From: Cavia porcellus
Taxonomy: Eukaryota > Chordata > Mammalia > Rodentia > Caviidae
Direction of reading: 5' to 3'
NCBI RefSeq assembly: GCF_034190915.1
Contig: NW_026947490.1
Location: 64,097,494-64,161,493, forward strand
DNA: 64,000 nt
The notes under the pieces were generated by a model that saw only the letters and a list, made by a program, of their open reading frames with translations, made no database searches and had not been told where the DNA came from. Position 1 is the stretch's first letter. Each line of letters begins with the position of its first letter. Below, one piece after another: positions 12,190 to 23,655 of this stretch. The position numbers were made by a program, and so were the translations under genes.

Positions 12190-12802
12190 AGTTGTAAGAC
12201 ATACAACTTACAAAGTTGTAAGAGAAACAGAACAGCCATAAGAAAAATATAGAAAAGAAAAATAGCAGGTTTGTTTGAAAAAATCCAGGTAGAGCTGGAG
12301 GTAGCAGCCTGGAGGGAAGGGAGGACCGGACACCTGTGGTAACCAGAAATGCAGCCGCCACAGCAGCTCTAGAGGACCACCTGATTTCAAATGCTGGACC
12401 TCACCAAGGGCTTTCAGCATCCAAGGTAGGAATTTAGGACTGCTTCCAATATGTGAGCACTTCTAATCTATAGGCTTCAGTAAAGCTGTACTGTGAACAG
12501 TTAACAGTAACCAAACCAGGAGTTCTGAGCTATTAGAAATGAGAAGATGGTACTAGTGCATTCGATTCCTGATCTTACTGAAGCCCACTGTCTACAGTGG
12601 GCTGAATTGTAAGTTTAACCAGTCAGAAACCATCAACCAACCTCTTACGGGGTCCACCTACCAGACTAAGGCAACTTTATGACTGCTAGCTGTATCCAAT
12701 CGATAATACCATTGCTTTGCTTCAGTCGGCCTACGAAAGCTTGCTGCCCATGTGGCTTGAGTGGATCCTCTGCACTGCCTGGGTCAAGTGCTGCCTGACT
12801 CA
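12190..12802. other. Spacer of the inverted repeat
   Basis: Unique 613-bp spacer. It contains a perfect 10-bp hairpin with a 2-base loop at 12582-12603 and a set of 'gttgtaag/cttacaac' repeats at 12190-12230 beside the left arm. No gene is recognised. Confidence 0.7.
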
Positions 12803-12960
12803 TGAGTCCTTTAATACTCAAATAAATTCTTAAATTTATTTTTCTAAAGTTTTTCTTCTGATGGAGATAAATGAAATCTCTCTTTGAAACCTCCCCTCCC
12901 CAGGATCTCCTGACCCCCAGCTTCCTCTTCCCTGGTTTATCTCTCTGTTCAGAACTCATG
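12803..12960 (-). repeat. Inverted repeat, right arm
   Basis: Reverse complement of 12034-12189, with an extra ATTT. A 125-codon minus-strand open frame crosses this arm, but its product matches no family I know and the frame is not shared cleanly with the left arm. Confidence 0.93.
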
Positions 12961-14919
12961 AGCTCCTTCACCCACCCCAGACCCCTTTCTCTAAAGGGTG
13001 GGCTGGGATGTCCTGTTTCAAATTTTGTCAGCAATAACTTCATGGTCCTTTAGGTGGCTCTGACTACTGGGTTGCAACAGTCAAGGGGCAGAGGGGCCAT
13101 GGTCTCCAGAGCATGCTTGTCAGATTTGCCTGACCAAACACAAACTTAGAGATAAAATCAGGAATGTCAAGAGAGCCCTTAAAAAAAAAGAGAGAGCCCT
13201 GAATGGATGGCCCAGCAAGGTCACAAGGTCTGGAGGCTAGCATTATCCCATAAGCCGCAGCAGCACTTTAGCAGCTCCCAGAATCTGATAATCCCCCGAG
13301 TTCCTGACCCCTCCTCTACCCCTGGACCTTAGCAAAGGGCAATGCTCCCAGGAATCCTTTTCAGTATCACTGTAGACTTCTACTGTCTGCGTCAGTATCC
13401 AACGTGGTCATCACGCTGTGCTTCATCTAACTGGAATCATTTCCGTTTCTTCAACTGTCCAGTATCTCTGCTCTCCTCCTGTAGCCTGATGCTAAGCCTT
13501 GGACATGGTTATTGAAAGGGTTTTGGCCCAGGCCAGGCACTGTAGCCAGTGAAGCCAAGGAGCTCCCATCTCCCCCTCCCTTAGGAATCTACCTCTGGTG
13601 CCAAACTAAGACCAATGGGCTATCTGTGCATCCCTAGTGCCCCCTTAGGTTCCACTCCAAACCAAGGCTACTTATGTGCCTCACTCCACAGAGAGATCAC
13701 TGACCCTGGGGTAGAGATGCCGCGCCCCGGGGGATCGGGGTGTCTCTCCTCGCATTCTGAAAATAAAGGTCATTTATATTTCATACTTCTTATCTTTTCA
13801 GCCACCACAGGTCCCCCACAGTTCTATCAGTTATCATGTGGCTGCCCCATCTAAGTCACCCACTTCCCTGGACTCTCTCTCTGCAGGTCCAGACCGATGG
13901 GACACAAGATCAACCTCCTGGAGATAGTGTTTGTTTTGTTTTTTAAACTAGGAAAGAATGTGGCTGCACACCACCTGTTTCCCAAGCAGATAAAGGACTT
14001 GTAACCTAAATTAGCCTTTAACTCCTCAATTAGGCTAAACATTTCTCCACCTGACAAATATGCCCTAGATCACTGACTCCCTGGGAATTCACAGCAGGAA
14101 GCAGGAAGAGAAGAAACCTCAGAGTCCATTCATGGGCTGGGTGGGTGAGTGGGTAGACATTCTGTCCAGCCCACTTGGTGGAAGCTGAGGAGCTGTGACA
14201 CTTTAGACTGCAAGGCATTTATAAGGCAAGGCAAAACTAGGATCAGCATGTCCCAAAAAGTCACTTCGAAATATGCTGCCTATAAAACTAAGGTTCACAC
14301 CTATAGATGGAAGCACGATTGAGCAAAGCAAACTTGTTTAGTATAAAAGAAACCACTACATCTTGAGATGCTTGGGAGAGGTTGCTAGGTAGTGGCTGGT
14401 TTTGTTTTCCCCTCCCGCCATATCACATTAATGCCAATTTGACACGTCCCATATTCCACCCTGTAACAGGAACACCACTGCACGTCACATGAGTTCATTT
14501 CTCATAATGACACACAGGGAACTTCCCTCCCACGTTTTAATGAGAGAAGAAAGCAATGCAAATTCCCATCTGATTCAAAAACTGCCCAACCAGAGGCAGA
14601 CACCCTGGGTGGCCCAAGCTGGGGAGGACAGAAAAGTCCAGAAGGAGCCAGACTGAGGAAGAAGGGAGAGAGTAAATGCCAAAAAGCACTGGAGATTTTG
14701 TTTTAAGGACATATTCCAAGTTAGAAGATAAAGAAAATATTTAGCAAATGAACTAAGGACAGTGCTATATTCTCAATGTCAAGAACACCAGGGCCTGCTG
14801 CATTTCCGTATCATTCCTTTACTTATCCATTCATTTATTTTATATTTATCAAATGTTTAAGTGTTAACACTATACTGGTCCCACAGATACAGAAATTATA
14901 CCAGAAATATGGTTTTTGT
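12961..14919. other. Unassigned intronic sequence
   Basis: No gene recognised. A short tandem of 'agagagccct' occurs near 13170-13200. Confidence 0.55.
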
Positions 14920-15122
14920 CTTTTTTTCCCCCAGTACTAGGGGCAGGGTCTTCTCACTCAGCTACTTTCCCAGCTCTTTTTAATTTTTTATTTGGAGTCA
15001 GGTTCTTGCTAAGTCACTAAGTTGCCCAGATAGGGTTTAAGCCAGATAAGGCTTAAACTTTTGGTCATCCGACGTCAGCTCCCAGAATGGTGAGATTACA
15101 AGCATGGGCACCACACTGTTTG
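14920..15122 (-). mobile_element. B1-dID dimeric SINE, minus strand
   Basis: In reverse orientation it shows a B1 half ('ttgtaatctcaccattctggg', 'gggcaacttagtgacttagc'), an A-rich linker and a shortened ID half ending near 'tgcccctagtactggg'. Diverged. Confidence 0.65.
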
Positions 15123-15242
15123 GTTTTTATTTTAACAAGCTTCATCCTAGAGGAACGCAGTAATAAATTTTCATATAATCATATGAAGCAGAAAAAGTAC
15201 AGGGTGCAATAAAACAAGAATTGGACCTATGACCAGCAGTAG

Positions 15243-15398
15243 TGTAAATAAAGTTTTATTGGAACTCAGTCATATTCACTTACATATTATCTACCTGCAT
15301 TTTTAATATTAAAGTTGAGTAGTTGACTGCATGGTCTTCAAAGTCTAACATATTTATTATTGGCTTGGCCACCAAGTGGAAAATGTTTACTAACCCCT
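15243..15398 (+). mobile_element. hAT-like DNA transposon fossil
   Basis: The stretch 'taaataaagttttattggaac' followed by '...gttgagtagttg...catggtcttcaaagtcta...' and 'tatttattattggcttgg...' matches a well-known mammalian non-autonomous DNA repeat that carries 'aaaatatttactatctggccc'. I cannot name the exact family with certainty. Confidence 0.55.
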
Positions 15399-15897
15399 TC
15401 ATCTGAAGAAATAAAACATGAATCCAAATTCAGGCTGGAATTTAGGAGGACTTCCCTGCGAAAGGAACATCTAAGAAGCATCTGAAAGATGAGGAATAAG
15501 CGGGCAAAAAGAGGAAACAGAAAGGTTTTCAAAAGAAGAACTAAGAGGGCGGCCAGGGACAGAAAAGATTCTGCTATGCTCAAAGACTTTAAGGGGTAAG
15601 CCAACATGATTAAGGGACAGTAGCGTCCTCAGATTTCTATCTAGTAACAGCTGCAGCACTGGCCGTAGCAGGTGCAGGAGTAAAGCAGACAGCAAACACT
15701 GAATGAGGGACCTCAGGGGCCAGGCTGCGCCCTAAGCTCTTGAGGGATGCTGTCTCTCTTAGTCTTTAAAGGGCTATGTTTCAACATGTTTGGAAATGAG
15801 AGATAGGCGGACCTCACAGAAGACCAAGAGCAGGTCAGCAGTAAGAAGCAGGGTATGGCTAAAAGTAGAGGGAAAGGAGGCCTTGAGGAAGTCACCC

Positions 15898-16165
15898 ACA
15901 CATGCGCAGAACCATTTCCGAAGCCCTGCACACACTTCTCAGGAGAACTAGAGCCGGTTTTTGATAGGATGACCCGGATGTGATGCCACGGTGGAAAATA
16001 TGAAAAAGGGCCCTCACCAGTAAGTGCTCACTCTCAAGTCTCTTCAGATGGTCTACTCTATGCTGCGGGCTATATTTTTTCCCTACCTTTTGCCTACTTT
16101 TATTTAGCCCAAACTGGGTCCACAGAGCCTCCCCCAACCAACTTTAATAAATATAAAATATGAAC
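15898..16165 (+). mobile_element. LTR-like sequence A
   Basis: It shares an ordered set of words with 18711-18990: 'catgcgcagaac' followed by '...aagccc.gcac', then a pyrimidine-rich part with 'cacttttatttagcccaaa' (here 'tacttttatttagcccaaa'), 'cagagc' and 'ctttaataaatataaaa'. The start with CpG-containing words and the AATAAA-like end fit an endogenous retrovirus LTR. Family unknown. Confidence 0.45.
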
Positions 16166-16419
16166 ACCATATATGCTTTTTCATTCTTTATTTGGGGCAG
16201 AAAGAACCTAGAAATCAATTCTACATGGAAACTCCAACACCCTAAATCCTAGTAACAGTCCCATGGGGTTTGAGTAGCTGGTAGACATGCAAGAGTCCTA
16301 AACCTCTGTCCCTCTCTGCTAAATGCCTCCTTGGCAACGCCTCTGCTTGGAGAAAGTGACACACAAAATGACCTCTAAGTCTAGTTTTAAGTTAATTATT
16401 GAGATTTTAAAATCCCAGC

Positions 16420-16565
16420 TGGCCAGGTATGGTGACATACTTCTGTAATCCCAGCACTCAGGAGGCTGAGGCAGGAGCATCACTGCAAGTTCAAGGCCAG
16501 CTTGGGCTACAAAGTGAGTTCAAGGCCAGCCTAAACTACAGAGCAAAACCCTGTATAAAAAAAAA
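16420..16565 (+). mobile_element. B1 SINE (7SL-derived monomer)
   Basis: It has the full B1 order: 'ggccaggtatggtgacat', 'tgtaatcccagcactcaggaggctgaggcagga', 'gttcaaggccagc' and 'aaaaccctgtataaaaaaa'. The word 'gttcaaggccag' occurs twice, exactly 29 bp apart, which is the internal duplication of standard rodent B1. It has an A tail and is well preserved. Confidence 0.92.
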
Positions 16566-18065
16566 TTTTTTTTTAATGCCCCACTGGTAGATTTTGAATC
16601 ATATTTGTGGTCTTAGACCTTAAGCCCATACTGAAAAATACTGGGAAGTAAGACAAGGAGAAAGCATGACTGCAGAAAAGAAAATGATGGACAACACTTG
16701 ATGACATCCTTCTTGGGGAATTCTGGAGAAATTACACATGGAATTCTTATGAGCTCTCTTAAATGAGGCGCTGACTCCCAGCTGACTTCCTTTACTATCC
16801 TGGCAGGGTTACCAAGCTGCCAGCTCAGGAGAATGCCACAGATCAGAGGCACAATCCTACCTACCCCCAAGACTTCACTTTCAGTGGTTCATTTACTCAG
16901 GGAACCATGGTCCAAAAATATCCAATGGAAAATTCTAGAAACAGACAATTTAAAACTGTACATCATTCTAAGTAGCATGATGAAATCTTGCACACCCCTC
17001 CCCACCTATGATATCAATGATCCCTTTGTCCAGCGTAGCCACAATACATGCTTCTAGTCTATCTGTCATTCAATAGTCAAGTTGGTTATCACAGTGACTC
17101 AAGTACTCCAGTGCTTATCTCTAGGGTCACATACACAGTAGGTCTTAGAATATATTCCCAGAGACAGGGAAGAATGACTCCATGCTAATTTCAGGGAAGC
17201 AAATGACCAAGACTTGCTCATTCTTTCCAAAAAAGAAGAGACCAATGGGCCACATGAGTCCTGTGAGGCAGCTGGAGAGCTGACTGCAGAACGAGAACCA
17301 GAGAAAACGCCAAGGTGGACAGAATGGGGCTTCTTCCAGGGTCTTCCCCCACATGGAAAGAGGCTCAGCCCGCCCAAGGGGAAAAGCAGAGGCTGTTCAA
17401 CCAGAGCATGCTATAATAAGGAAGTCAGCCACTGCTACTTGTGCTTGGCAGAGAATCAAAGGCAGGCAGTGGAGTGGGAAGCTTTGTAGTGAAGAAAAGG
17501 AAGACCTGGGTGTGCCCTGTGCAAGGGCCGCAGGCACAGGGACGCTGCGGGCAGCCGAAGGGAAGCAGGCCCCCCACGTGACTGGGTGAGCCAGAAAGAC
17601 AAGGCTTTCTCAGTTCAGTTCTAAACTGGAAATGAGGACAAGAATTAGAGCAGCTGCCAGGTATTGATCAAGTCGTGGCCATTTTGGGCAATTGCTAGGG
17701 GGTTACTGTTAGACTCCCCAGAATAGCTGCTGCAGTTTACCGGTCAGAAGTCCACTTTTATGTGGTCTGGCTACTGTCCATCTGTGCAATCATCTTCCTC
17801 CCCTCACCCTTCTCAGTTTAACATGGGTAGAACAAAATGTCCAGCTCAGTTTTCTTGAAGATGACATGATGAACCTTTAGAAAGTAGGCAGAGAAAGCAG
17901 ACACTAATTCGCTTTCAATTCAGATAAGATAAAACTCAATTGACCATATTCCCCAAGGAAAACCAAGGTATAAAGATGGACAAAATTTCAGTGCGCTACA
18001 ATAAATACCTAAAACGACTGTCAGCATCCTCAGTTTACAGGTTGTCAGTAAAGTGGAAGGCTGAT
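16566..18065. other. Unassigned intronic sequence
   Basis: Nothing recognised beyond short open frames of no support. Confidence 0.55.
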
Positions 18066-18152
18066 TCATCTGTCACTAGCTTTTCAACCCCGGACAAGTC
18101 TCTCAATCGCTCTGAACCACAATTGTCCATTTGCAAAATAAATAGGCTGAAT
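18066..18152 (+). mobile_element. MIR SINE fragment
   Basis: The phrase 'cggacaagtctctcaatcgctctgaacc' followed by 'tccatttgcaaaataaatagg' is the degenerate MIR core 'gggcaagtcacttaacctctctg...tcatctgtaaaatggg'. Confidence 0.75.
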
Positions 18153-18710
18153 TAAACTCTTAGGTTCTTTATGTTTCTCAACTTTTATGGCTCTATGATT
18201 CTAATCACTTGGTTGGCTCTTTTATTTGACATGCACCAACTGTACGGCTGCCCAGCTAGATTATATAATTCATTAGAAGCTAAATTTGAAAAACAAAATG
18301 AATCACATCCAAGTTTTGTTAAAGTGCATTCATTCAACTATAATTATAGAACAGTACTTAGGAATAAAGTGCTCTTTTAGGTGCCTGGGCAAAACAAAAA
18401 AGCTGAGACACGGCACTAAAGGGTGATAGTTGAAAAGAAAGATACGTACATAATTAACTGTGAAGCAAGAAACACAGTGTTCAACACAGAAATTGCCACA
18501 GAACATGACAAATAGTATATTCTGAATGGCTACCCTAAAGGTTCTAAAGAGAATGATCAGCTTGATACTGTATTTTTTTTTACCATATTACAATTTGTTA
18601 AGAATTGTAAATCATTTATAAAAAATTTAATTTGCTCCTATTTGAAGCAGGAGACTAAGTCCTGGCAAAACTGGGGAAGTAGGTGTGCTACATTCATTAC
18701 AAAGTTCCTG

Positions 18711-18990
18711 GACTCATGCGCAGAACAGCTGCCAAAGCCCCGCACCTGAAACCAATCAGCGAACACGCCCTTCAGTTCTCTCAAGAACTCAAGCAGGTTT
18801 TCCATGGCTTGGCTGAAAGTCAGCTGAGGAGCAGGAGAGAGATAACCACATTGAGCTTTGGACTTCTGTCCTCTCTTTTACAGCAGTTCACTCTCACTCT
18901 GTAGCATTTCCCTCTTTTCCCACTTTTACTTGACCCAAATTCACTGTGCAGAGCTTGTTTTCCCCCCTATCTTTACCAATGTAAAACCTC
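18711..18990 (+). mobile_element. LTR-like sequence B
   Basis: Related to 15898-16165 in the same orientation (shared 'catgcgcagaac', 'aagccccgcac', 'cacttttacttgacccaaa', 'cagagct'). It includes an ATTGG/CCAAT-type word ('aaccaatcagcg') expected in LTR promoters. It may be a second copy of the same LTR family, or the partner LTR of one old element. Confidence 0.45.
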
Positions 18991-19949
18991 ACTATCTTTT
19001 GCATCTATCTTGACCAGTGATTTGTCCAGGATACAAAGTGAAAGGTTCTTGCCCTAGTATAAATTACTGTACAGTTATGGCAGTGGTCGAACGTGAGGGA
19101 AGGCCAAGGTGGGAAATTACCACTTCCTGCTTCTTCTTCAGCTCTAAATGCAATTCTGTTTCGTGTTTGCATGCACAGAGAATTCCAACAGGTTCCTCAT
19201 ACTCATCAATATCCACCCCATGCGCCACTTCCGTTCAGAGGGCATGTAACCCTCTAACTGCCTCTCTGTATCCCGTCAAAGGAGATGATAGCCCAACTGC
19301 CATGGGTTGTGTGCTCCTTTCCACGAACTCAATAAACCACATCCTATTCTCTTCTTTTTATACTTTTTGCTTCTCTATTGTGCCCAAATACTCTAACAGA
19401 AAACACTTCTAGAAGGACACCCCAGAATCCCAGAACTCAGGAACACTTATTTTCTCATTTTCTCCTTGGCTTTTAGGGTCTTGCACATCATCATTACAGA
19501 AGCAGATCTCTGCTGCAAAGCACAGTTAGAGAGTTTATGCCACCATACTGGCAATGCCATATTTTATCTGATGTTACAGCCAGAGAAACCTCAGGCTCAG
19601 AAATAACCAAATAAAGCACAGCAATGGGGCAAAACATCCCTGAGAAGTGGCAAAGGCTGAAAATTGTAATTTCTTGTAGTCAACCCCCATACCCTCAGTG
19701 CTGAAGGGACTGATCTGTGAAAGACGCAGCTTCTGAACACACACAGGCCTCATGTCTCCCTGAGCAGCAGATCTCACCCTGGTCGGTCGGAAGCCTGCAT
19801 GTTCATGCTTGTTCTGTTGTCACCACTGAAAACTGCTGCAACTTTCTCCAGTTTACCAGAAACAGTGGAAACCACGGGAAGCAAGTGCTCAAGGGCAGCA
19901 CAGCCCCTGCCCCCGGGCATGCCTTTCAAGCCTCCTTGATCTCAGGAAG
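18991..19949. other. Unassigned intronic sequence
   Basis: A 131-codon open frame at 19017-19412 has no recognised domain. No repeat is named. Confidence 0.5.
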
Positions 19950-19960
19950 CAGGTCAGCCT

Positions 19961-20071
19961 TTTTTTTTTTTTTTTTTTTGTCTTTTTCATTTTTATCGTA
20001 CAGGGGATCGAACTCACGACCGCCTGCTTGCAAAGCAGGTGCTTATGCCGCTGAGCTAAACCCCCAGCCCC
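19961..20071 (-). mobile_element. Young ID SINE, minus strand, with 11-bp target duplication
   Basis: A 19-base poly(T) run and a T-rich segment lead into the reverse complement of a near-complete ID: the B box (GATCGAACTC in reverse), an anticodon arm CCTGC-TTTGCAA-GCAGG, A box GCTCAGCGGCATAAG and head GGGGCTGGGGG. Exact CAGGTCAGCCT copies at 19950-19960 and 20072-20082 are the target duplication. The intact tail and flanks point to a recent insertion. Confidence 0.95.
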
Positions 20072-20714
20072 CAGGTCAGCCTCTCTTAAAAGTAGTAAAA
20101 CAATTCTGGAGTACACTTTGTACATTTCGCATATTTCTGTTCCTTATAGTAAAATTACCAACAAAAGAGAAGACAATTCGCTTAATTTGATGCACAATGT
20201 AAGTTACTTCTTGAACTGCAGTTAGTAATTTATTTGTGGGTTTTGTGTTTTGGAGGTGGAGACTGGAGGATTCCAGTTCTATCAAGCTTTCTTACTCTAT
20301 TACTTCCTCTCCCGGGCAAGACAGTCTGAGTAGGTACACATGACCCACTTGCAAGAAACAGAAAGATATTAGAGACTAAATTCCTGGATTATCAAGGAGC
20401 AAAGGGGGAAAACCACATCCAAATACTGACTCAATATTTACTGGGCTTTGGAGGTCCTGCCTGATGTTTACCCAATTTGTAGCAAATCCCCAAACAATTA
20501 GCAGGCATTTTTCGAGAGCTGGATTTCTTTGTTTCCCTCCAAGCTCTCCTGGGCGTGCCCTCTATTTACATTCTGTGAGCAAAGGCCCTGGGGAGGAAGC
20601 TACTTTTCAAACTGGGCTGAGTCTGCAGTCTGTGAAGATACAGGCTGCCTAATTATTATTCCTAAACAGTTCGCCATCTTCCAAACCAGCTATGGGATTC
20701 TCTCCACCCAGTCA

Positions 20715-20741
20715 CTGTCTCTGTCTCTCTGTCTCTCTCTG

Positions 20742-20780
<39 letters not shown>
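20715..20780 (+). repeat. (TCTG/CT)n(CA)n compound microsatellite
   Basis: A CT-rich tract with CTGT interruptions passes directly into 12 CA units. Confidence 0.95.
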
Positions 20781-22160
20781 TCTGGCAGAGCTCCTGCCTT
20801 ACAAGTTGCTTGCCATATATGGGATGAAACAAAGGAATAAGGAGCAGCTGGGGTCCCCAAATGCTCTGCTAATTTCCATAAGCACTGAATGAACCGTCTA
20901 TATTGTTTTCCACTCTCTTTGGAATATTCACTTACTTAATATTAATTTGCAGGGTACTAACTTCAATACCACAGCAGTGGGAAGTACTTTCCTGTGTTCT
21001 TTCAAAGCTGAAGACAAATATATCTTCAAAAAGAAAAAACCCAAAACACAGTCATTATTTTAAAAATCTTGAAGGCAAAATCTTTAACCAATCAGATAAT
21101 CCTTTCTACAGCACAGCCACTGCCTAATTTATCTCTTTAGCTTTATTAATGACAGGATCACACATCTAAAAAAAATCTACACAGATGCTAGGTAAAATCA
21201 AATATTCTCTCTTGAAGATCAAAGAAGGGAAGGAAATATATTTTTCTAAATGACACATGAGTATGAATTATTTTGTTACTAGAGGAAAACTCAAGTTCAC
21301 TGCAGTCTGCACAAGCCTTCCATCTATGCTTCCCCTATGGAGCCCCTGCTTCCCTTCGCCTCCAGCTGTGTCTGTGACTCAGCCTAGTTCAGAGATCTTC
21401 AACTCTGACTGCACCCTAAAGCCACCTGCAAAGACTTCTGTTTAAATATTCATGTCTGGACCCCAGGCCCAAACATTCTGATTCAAATGACCTGGAATAG
21501 ACCCAAATGACTTATATGCAGCCAGCAGCCAGCGTCCACAGCCATGAGCTGTAATCAAAGCCAAAGGAAAGTAACTGGGGATTTATCATCTAACCTGAAC
21601 AAATGTAGACAACTAAACTATCACTCTGCTCTTAGCTTCAAATCTTCCCAAATGTTATACACAGAATATGGTTAGAGGGACTCCAACCACTTGTTTATGC
21701 CTGCCTATTGGGTAGTGAGGGTGTATTTTAGGAGTAGCAAGCTGACTCTTCCTTAGGCACTGCTTATTAATTTTATGTTTTTACTTTCAGAACCTCTTAA
21801 TGTTGAAGAGAGAAGCTTGTTTTCCCTTAAAAGGAAAGGAAGCCGTAAAATCAGAACATGGGTCTCAGAGATCATTTCCAACTATGCACTTCAAGTACAA
21901 GGAACCTGAGGTCCAGAGTGAACAAAGTCAAAACCGCCCGTGGAAAGCTGCCCCAAATAAGAGGCAGCCAAGAAGACTAACTATGGTTAAGTCCCCAGCA
22001 AGGGCTGGGGTGGAGAAGAGGCTCTGCTCCCAGGTAGCGAGCAAGCAGTCTTCTTATCAGTAAAATGACAGAACAGCCGTTCTTAAAATCTCATCTCCAG
22101 ACCAGCACAGGACAAGCTCATGCCTGTTGGTGATGCAATAACATGACGCATGAACATAGG
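20781..22160. other. Mostly unassigned sequence with a MER5A at 21384-21500
   Basis: AT-rich unique sequence on both sides of the MER5A copy; no gene recognised. Confidence 0.5.
21384..21500 (+). mobile_element. MER5A-type hAT-Charlie fossil
   Basis: Degenerate 'gttcagagatcttcaactctgactgcac' followed by 'tggaccccaggcccaaacattctgattcaaat' follows the MER5A consensus order ('ttctcaaagtg...', '...ccccagacctactgaatcagaa'). Confidence 0.6.
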
Positions 22161-22345
22161 TGCCAGGTATGCGGGTGTAATCCCACCTGTAAACCCAGCA
22201 TTCTGGGAAGCTGTAGCAGGAGGGATGTAAGCTTGAGTCTATCCTGGGCAGCTTAGCAATGTAGAGAGACTCTCTACCAAAAGAAAATATTTGAAAAGGA
22301 CTGGGGATGTACAGTCTTAATTCCTCAGAGTGAACCCCCAGTATG
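22161..22345 (+). mobile_element. B1-dID dimeric SINE
   Basis: The B1 half has 'gtaaacccagcattctgggaagc' and 'gcagcttagcaatgtagagagactct'. A linker 'accaaaagaaaatatttgaaaa' follows, then an ID half starting 'ggactggggatgta' and ending 'gtgaacccccagtatgaca'. Diverged but complete in order. Confidence 0.8.
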
Positions 22346-23227
22346 ACACACCTAAAGTCTAGGAAAGGGATTCACATGTAAGTGCAAACATGTAAACACA
22401 ACTGTGGGCACCATATGTGGAGGCAACTCATAGTGGGTGGCTGGGTTCACAAGGATGTTCCCTCTCTTCTGAACATGGCTCCTGAAACACCAGAGCGGGT
22501 TCCCCAAATTCAAACTTACCCCAAGCGAGCCTGACATATATAAGAGCCAAAGATAACCCTCAACTAAGTTCTGCACCCTCCTGCAAACCTGGAGTTTGGA
22601 AGAGGAGGATGTGGGGAGAACCGCCAGCATCTCCTGAGATTTATGCCATGTTGGAACTTAGGGCTCTGGGAAACCAAGCAACCAGCCTGCCTCCCTGCTA
22701 AGCAACAATGAGCCTACCGGTGCACAGGCTGAGAGTCAAACATCCAACTTCCCCTGCCCCCATCAGCAAATGGGAACCAGAGATCTGAGCATCTCTTGGG
22801 AGGTTGACCATATGCAATATAGCAGATAAGGGGGATTTTCTTCTACCATCTCTTTGAAGGCAAATATTTTTACTAGTGTTTTGCTTTATTCTGATTAATG
22901 GTACTGCTCTATTCAATATTCTGTTTCGGTAAGTTCTATAATATTCTGTATTTCATTGCTATATGTGATTGAAAGAACAACTATTGAGAAGATAACAAGA
23001 TATACTGTGATACCCTATTACTGTTATCTCAGTAACCTGCTGTGAAGTTCTGTACCAATTTCACTACACTATCTCAGTTGGCTTTGTTCTGTCTTGTTCT
23101 GTTGTATTTTACTACCTTGAAAATTTTTTAAAAAGTATAAAAAAGGAAGAAGAGGATGAAGGAGAAGGGAGTATTTTAGTTAGTCCTCTACTGCCATAAT
23201 AAAATTTCTGAGACAACTATTAAAAAG

Positions 23228-23402
23228 ATGAAAGACGCTCACACCTGTAACCTCAGCACTCTGAGGGGCTGAGCCAGGAGGATATCGCAAGTTTGAGCCC
23301 AGCTTGGGAAACTCAGTGATTTAGTGAAACTCTGTGTCAAAATAAAATGGGAGTGGAGCTGTAGGATCAATATGGAAGCCCTGGGTTCAATCACCAATGC
23401 GG
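23228..23402 (+). mobile_element. B1-dID dimeric SINE inside the LTR
   Basis: B1 half 'cacacctgtaacctcagcactctgaggggctgagccaggagg', linker 'tcaaaataaaat', ID half 'gggagtggagctgtagg...ccctgggttcaatcaccaatgc'. It interrupts the minus-strand LTR. Its 3' tail has become the purine tract that follows. Confidence 0.85.
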
Positions 23403-23576
23403 AAGAAGATAGAGGAAGAGAGAGGAGGGAGAATGGAGTGAAAGAGGAGAAGGAGAAAGACAGGAGTGGAGGGAAAAGGGAAGAGTGGAGAGGGAAGAAG
23501 GAGGGGAAAGAAGGAGGAAAAACAGGAGAAAGAGGAGGGGAGGGAAGGAGGGAAGGGGAAACGAGGAAGAGGACAA
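23403..23576 (+). repeat. (GGAGA)n-like polypurine tract with G-quadruplex motif
   Basis: About 170 bases of almost pure A/G derived from the SINE tail. At 23537-23558 four runs of three or four G are separated by 1, 5 and 2 bases, which fits the canonical G4 rule. Large open frames on both strands here arise from composition only. Confidence 0.9.
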
Positions 23577-23655
23577 GTAGTAACGGTCGTAGTAGTAACA
23601 GCAGTAGTAGTGGTATTGATAGTGGTAGTGGTTGTGGTGGCAGTAGTGGTGGTAG
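23577..23655 (+). repeat. (AGT/GGT)n triplet repeat
   Basis: Imperfect TAG/TGG triplets ('agtagtagtggt', 'agtggtagtggttgtgg') continue the purine tract up to the resumed LTR. Confidence 0.88.

Noticed and set aside
12666..13043. 125-codon minus-strand frame across the right inverted-repeat arm
   Set aside because: No recognised domain. The matching left arm does not keep the frame, so there is no sign of coding constraint.
13170..13200. Target duplication 'agagagccct' around an A run
   Set aside because: The copies are only separated by a short A-rich stretch, so this is better explained as a small tandem duplication.
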